DNA of 64,000 bases from Meridianimaribacter flavus (GTDB taxonomy: Bacteria > Bacteroidota > Bacteroidia > Flavobacteriales > Flavobacteriaceae). Under the pieces are notes generated by a model. The model saw only the letters and a list, made by a program, of their open reading frames with translations, did no database searches and was not told the DNA's origin. The position numbers and the translations under genes are program-made. Shown here piece after piece: positions 61,863 to 64,000 of this stretch. How positions within the stretch are numbered: the first letter of the stretch is position 1; each line of letters starts with the position of its first letter. Location of the stretch: NCBI RefSeq assembly GCF_004366715.1, contig NZ_SOQZ01000005.1, positions 124,001 through 188,000 of the forward strand, written 5' to 3'.

Positions 61863-62687
61863 TTATATCTTAAATGTAATCACAGGTCTTTTAGCATGAT
61901 TCACAAGGTCTTCACTTATACTGCCGTTAAAAAAATGAGCAATTCCTTGTCTCCCATGAGTGCTTATTCCTATTAGGTCTGCGTCAATATCTTTAGAGAA
62001 GTTTAAAATGCCACTTTCCACAGTGGTGTCGTTGTATATGTTTAGCGTGTAATTGTCAAATTCATAATCTTTTATAAAATCTAATATTCGTTCTTTAGCT
62101 TTTGCTGTAGTTGTAAACGTATTTGCGGTATTTACCATGAGTAAATGTATTTTTGAACCAAATGCACTGGCAAAATCGGTTGCTTGCTTATAGGTTTCTT
62201 TGTTGTCGTTTTTAAAATCAGAAGCAAACACAAAGTTTTTAACATTAAAGCTAGTGTGCTCGTTTTTAATCACCAATACGGGAATATCAGACGTTCTTAC
62301 AACCTTTTCAGCATTTGAACCAACAAACATTTCTTTAAAACCACTAGCGCCATGTGAGCCCATAACAATTAAGTCTATGTTTAACTCATGACACTTGTCA
62401 ATGATGTTGCCAAAATTGGTGTCAGATTTTACAGTTTCGTGTACAGTAATACCTTCTAAATAATCGCTAGCCATAAGGTTTTCAAACTTTTGATGCGCTA
62501 ATTTCATGAAGAACATTGCTTCGGGTAATGCGCTATGAGAACTCATAGCATCAACTTCCTGTAATGGAAGTTCTAACATGTGAAGTAGGTAGATTTCACT
62601 ATTCTCTTTTTTGGCTAATTGAGCAGCAACTTTTAATGCGTTTTCTGCTTCTTTAGAAAAGTCGGTTGGTACAAGAATTTTTTTCAT
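61863..62687 (-). CDS. Universal stress protein, two Usp domains
   Basis: 274 residues made of two tandem Usp domains. The first (1-145) opens KKILVPTDFSKEAENALKVA and has the nucleotide-binding end VMGSHGASGFKEMFVGSNAE, with the GxxG-type loop. The second (about 150-274) has NFVFASDFKNDNKETYKQAT and ends IGISTHGRQGIAHFFNGSIS. ATP binding is plausible for both. Single-gene unit convergent with tRNA-Gln; the role is general stress survival by family. Confidence 0.93.
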   Translation of the reverse strand: MKKILVPTDFSKEAENALKVAAQLAKKENSEIYLLHMLELPLQEVDAMSSHSALPEAMFFMKLAHQKFENLMASDYLEGITVHETVKSDTNFGNIIDKCHELNIDLIVMGSHGASGFKEMFVGSNAEKVVRTSDIPVLVIKNEHTSFNVKNFVFASDFKNDNKETYKQATDFASAFGSKIHLLMVNTANTFTTTAKAKERILDFIKDYEFDNYTLNIYNDTTVESGILNFSKDIDADLIGISTHGRQGIAHFFNGSISEDLVNHAKRPVITFKI

Positions 62688-62744
62688 ATTGATGACGTTG
62701 AATGTTATAACATAAATTTAATAATAAAAATCGACTTTACCCTA

Positions 62745-62777
62745 TTTGCAGAAATCAATTAATTTGTTGTATATTTG
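62745..62777 (+). promoter_or_regulatory. Promoter of the rimP-nusA operon
   Basis: TTTG (62745-62748), 21-nt spacer, TATATTTG (62770-62777). Transcription should start near 62783, giving a leader of about 55 nt that contains the hairpin at 62804-62829. Confidence 0.75.
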
Positions 62778-62803
62778 CAGCGTTGTAAGGAAAAAGAAAA
62801 TAC

Positions 62804-62829
62804 GAGGGGACGGGAAGTCCCCTCTTTTT
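62804..62829 (+). promoter_or_regulatory. Terminator-like leader hairpin (possible attenuator) of rimP-nusA
   Basis: GAGGGGAC and GTCCCCTC form a perfect 8-bp GC-rich stem around GGGAA and are followed by TTTTT, about 20 nt after the predicted transcription start and 10 nt before the rimP ATG. It has the form of an intrinsic terminator inside the 5' leader. Confidence 0.65.
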
Positions 62830-62838
62830 ATACTAAAA

Positions 62839-63303
62839 ATGTTTAGAGATACCGTAAAAGAATTACTTGATAAAGCCTTAGAAGAACGACAAGATTTGTT
62901 CTTGATTGATTTTGAGGTGTTAGATAACAATGCCATTAAGATTATTATTGATGGCGACAACGGAGTACTTGTTGAAGATTGCATATTTGTAAGTCGTGCA
63001 ATTGAGCATAATCTGGACAGAGAAGATCAGGATTTTTCTTTAGAAGTAATGTCATCTGGTGCTACAACACCACTAAGCCATATAAGACAATACAAAAAAA
63101 ATATAGGTAGAGTTTTAGGTGTAAAGACAAAAGCTAGCGAAAAATTTGAAGCAACACTTGTTAATCAAGATGAAGAAGGTATAATGCTAGAGTGGAAAGC
63201 AAGAGAACCTAAGCCAGTAGGTAAAGGAAAAGTTACTGTTAAAAAAGAAGCCAAGATAAAATACGATGATATTTTAGAGGCAAAAGTTATAATAAAATTT
63301 TAA
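62839..63303 (+). CDS. rimP: Ribosome maturation factor RimP
   Basis: Needed for 30S subunit maturation. 154 residues from the ATG at 62839 (MFRDTVKELLDKALEERQDL). An in-frame ATG at 62746 lies in the promoter itself and is rejected. The N-terminal domain has FLIDFEVLDNNAIKIIIDGD and a CIFVSRAIEHNLD helix; the LEVMSSGATTPLSHIRQYKK segment near residue 70 corresponds to the family's (E)VSSPGxxRPL block, and the C-terminal SH3-like domain follows. The next gene, nusA, begins 12 nt later. Confidence 0.94.
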   Translation: MFRDTVKELLDKALEERQDLFLIDFEVLDNNAIKIIIDGDNGVLVEDCIFVSRAIEHNLDREDQDFSLEVMSSGATTPLSHIRQYKKNIGRVLGVKTKASEKFEATLVNQDEEGIMLEWKAREPKPVGKGKVTVKKEAKIKYDDILEAKVIIKF

Positions 63304-63315
63304 TTCATAATAGAT

Positions 63316-64000
63316 ATGGAAAATGTTGCGTTAATTGATTCTTTTTCAGAATTTAAAGACGATAAGTTAATAGATCGTGTAACGTTAATGGCGATTTTAG
63401 AAGATGTGTTAAGAAATGCATTAAAAAAGAAGTATGGAGATGACGATAACTTTGATATCATTATAAACCCAGATAAAGGAGATTTAGAGATATGGAGAAA
63501 TAGAATTGTTGTAGCAGATGGAGAAGTAGAAGAACCAAACCAAGAGATTGAATTAAGTGAAGCACGTAAAATAGAACCAGATTTTGAAGTAGGAGAAGAT
63601 GTAGCAGAAGAAGTTAAACTTATAGATTTAGGAAGACGATCTATCTTAGCATTAAGACAAAATTTAATTTCAAAAATACACGAACACGACAATACTAATA
63701 TCTATAAGCAATTTAAAGATTTAGAAGGTGAAATTTATACAGCAGAAGTACACCACATTCGTCACAGAGCAATTATTTTGCTAGACGATGAGGGTAACGA
63801 AATTATTTTACCAAAAGACAAACAAATTCCTTCTGACTTCTTTAGAAAAGGAGAAAATGTAAGAGGAATTATTGAAAGTGTTGAGCTTAAAGGAAATAAG
63901 CCAGCAATTATCATGTCAAGAACAGCTCCTGTTTTCTTAGAGAAGTTATTTGAACAAGAAATACCAGAGGTTTTTGATGGATTAATCACCATAAAAAATG
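63316..64000 (+). CDS. nusA: Transcription termination/antitermination protein NusA, C-terminus cut by window edge
   Basis: About 228 residues are visible, starting MENVALIDSFSEFKDDKLID. The N-terminal RNA-polymerase-binding domain (1-125) includes LMAILEDVLRNALKKKYGDD, followed by the S1 domain (about 135-200: LEGEIYTAEVHHIRHRAIIL ... ENVRGIIESVEL) and the start of KH1 (PAIIMSRTAPVFLEKLFEQE). The rimP-nusA order, normally followed by infB, is the standard bacterial operon. The protein may regulate its own operon through the leader hairpin (inference). The C-terminus is outside the window. Confidence 0.96.
   Translation, partial: MENVALIDSFSEFKDDKLIDRVTLMAILEDVLRNALKKKYGDDDNFDIIINPDKGDLEIWRNRIVVADGEVEEPNQEIELSEARKIEPDFEVGEDVAEEVKLIDLGRRSILALRQNLISKIHEHDNTNIYKQFKDLEGEIYTAEVHHIRHRAIILLDDEGNEIILPKDKQIPSDFFRKGENVRGIIESVELKGNKPAIIMSRTAPVFLEKLFEQEIPEVFDGLITIKN

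Noticed and set aside
62742-62984. 80-codon minus-strand frame over the rimP promoter and start
   Set aside because: It runs antisense across a strong promoter, leader hairpin and the rimP coding sequence; composition is Ser/Ile-rich shadow.
63300-63992. Two minus-strand frames (130 and 76 codons) at the right edge
   Set aside because: Both are shadows of nusA, whose N-terminal and S1 domains are clear on the plus strand.
1-64000. Search for CRISPR arrays, insertion sequences, integrase or phage genes and rRNA
   Set aside because: No regularly spaced repeats, transposase or integrase motifs or rRNA sequence were seen; the only clear direct repeat is the 61-bp block pair.

Overview
The window is a chromosomal segment of a low-GC member of the Bacteroidetes, most likely a marine-type Flavobacteriaceae (inference). 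Evidence: a secreted protein with a C-terminal type IX secretion (T9SS) sorting domain, a GH92 mannosidase, DUF2723 and DUF5686-type proteins, an ExbB/ExbD/ExbD cluster, no Shine-Dalgarno-like purine tracts before most starts, and many copies of the Bacteroidetes promoter (TTTG, 18-22 nt, TAnnTTTG). I see no phage, insertion sequence or CRISPR; most of it is core genome.

Layout. 1-1520: aspS (cut by the left edge). 1647-8422: TetR - TolC - membrane fusion protein - RND pump operon with a candidate operator upstream. 8545-10399: polyprenyl synthase, a coupled small gene and a beta-barrel. 10513-14524: sucA-sucB. 14525-15180: apparently empty, but on the minus strand it holds two tandem, related 33-residue membrane peptides, each behind a repeated 61-bp block with an ATACGTAAC-type palindrome, directly downstream of an orphan LuxR-type response regulator (15181-15807). 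15880-18335: aspartyl protease-like protein, TatD, asparaginase, tRNA-Ser. 18409-21550: ExbB/ExbD proton-channel operon and a barrel protein. 21545-28986: membrane protein, rpoN, asnS, RND/MMPL exporter, outer-membrane barrel. 29043-33334: translation cluster rplM-rpsI-rpsB-tsf-pyrH-frr. 33742-43534: ABC-F ATPase, YgiQ-type radical SAM protein, DinB and a divergent WYL regulator with two matched operators, bile-acid-type transporter, polA. 43711-50432: aldehyde dehydrogenase, six-repeat T9SS protein, and a TPR histidine kinase split by an in-frame TAG beside its response regulator. 50503-55785: GH92 mannosidase - sugar transporter - glycosylasparaginase operon, probably for N-glycan breakdown. 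55898-62687: phosphoesterase, cysteine-less thioredoxin, deacetylase, DUF2723 protein, tRNA-Gln, universal stress protein. 62839-64000: rimP-nusA (cut by the right edge) behind a leader hairpin shaped like an intrinsic terminator.

The best candidate for something undescribed is the tandem small-peptide locus at 14605-15178. The clearest regulatory finding is the symmetrical pair of TGACA-N6-TGTCA operators between the DinB and WYL genes. No searches were run; names rest on motifs, lengths and gene order read by eye, and coordinates and alignments were worked out by hand.
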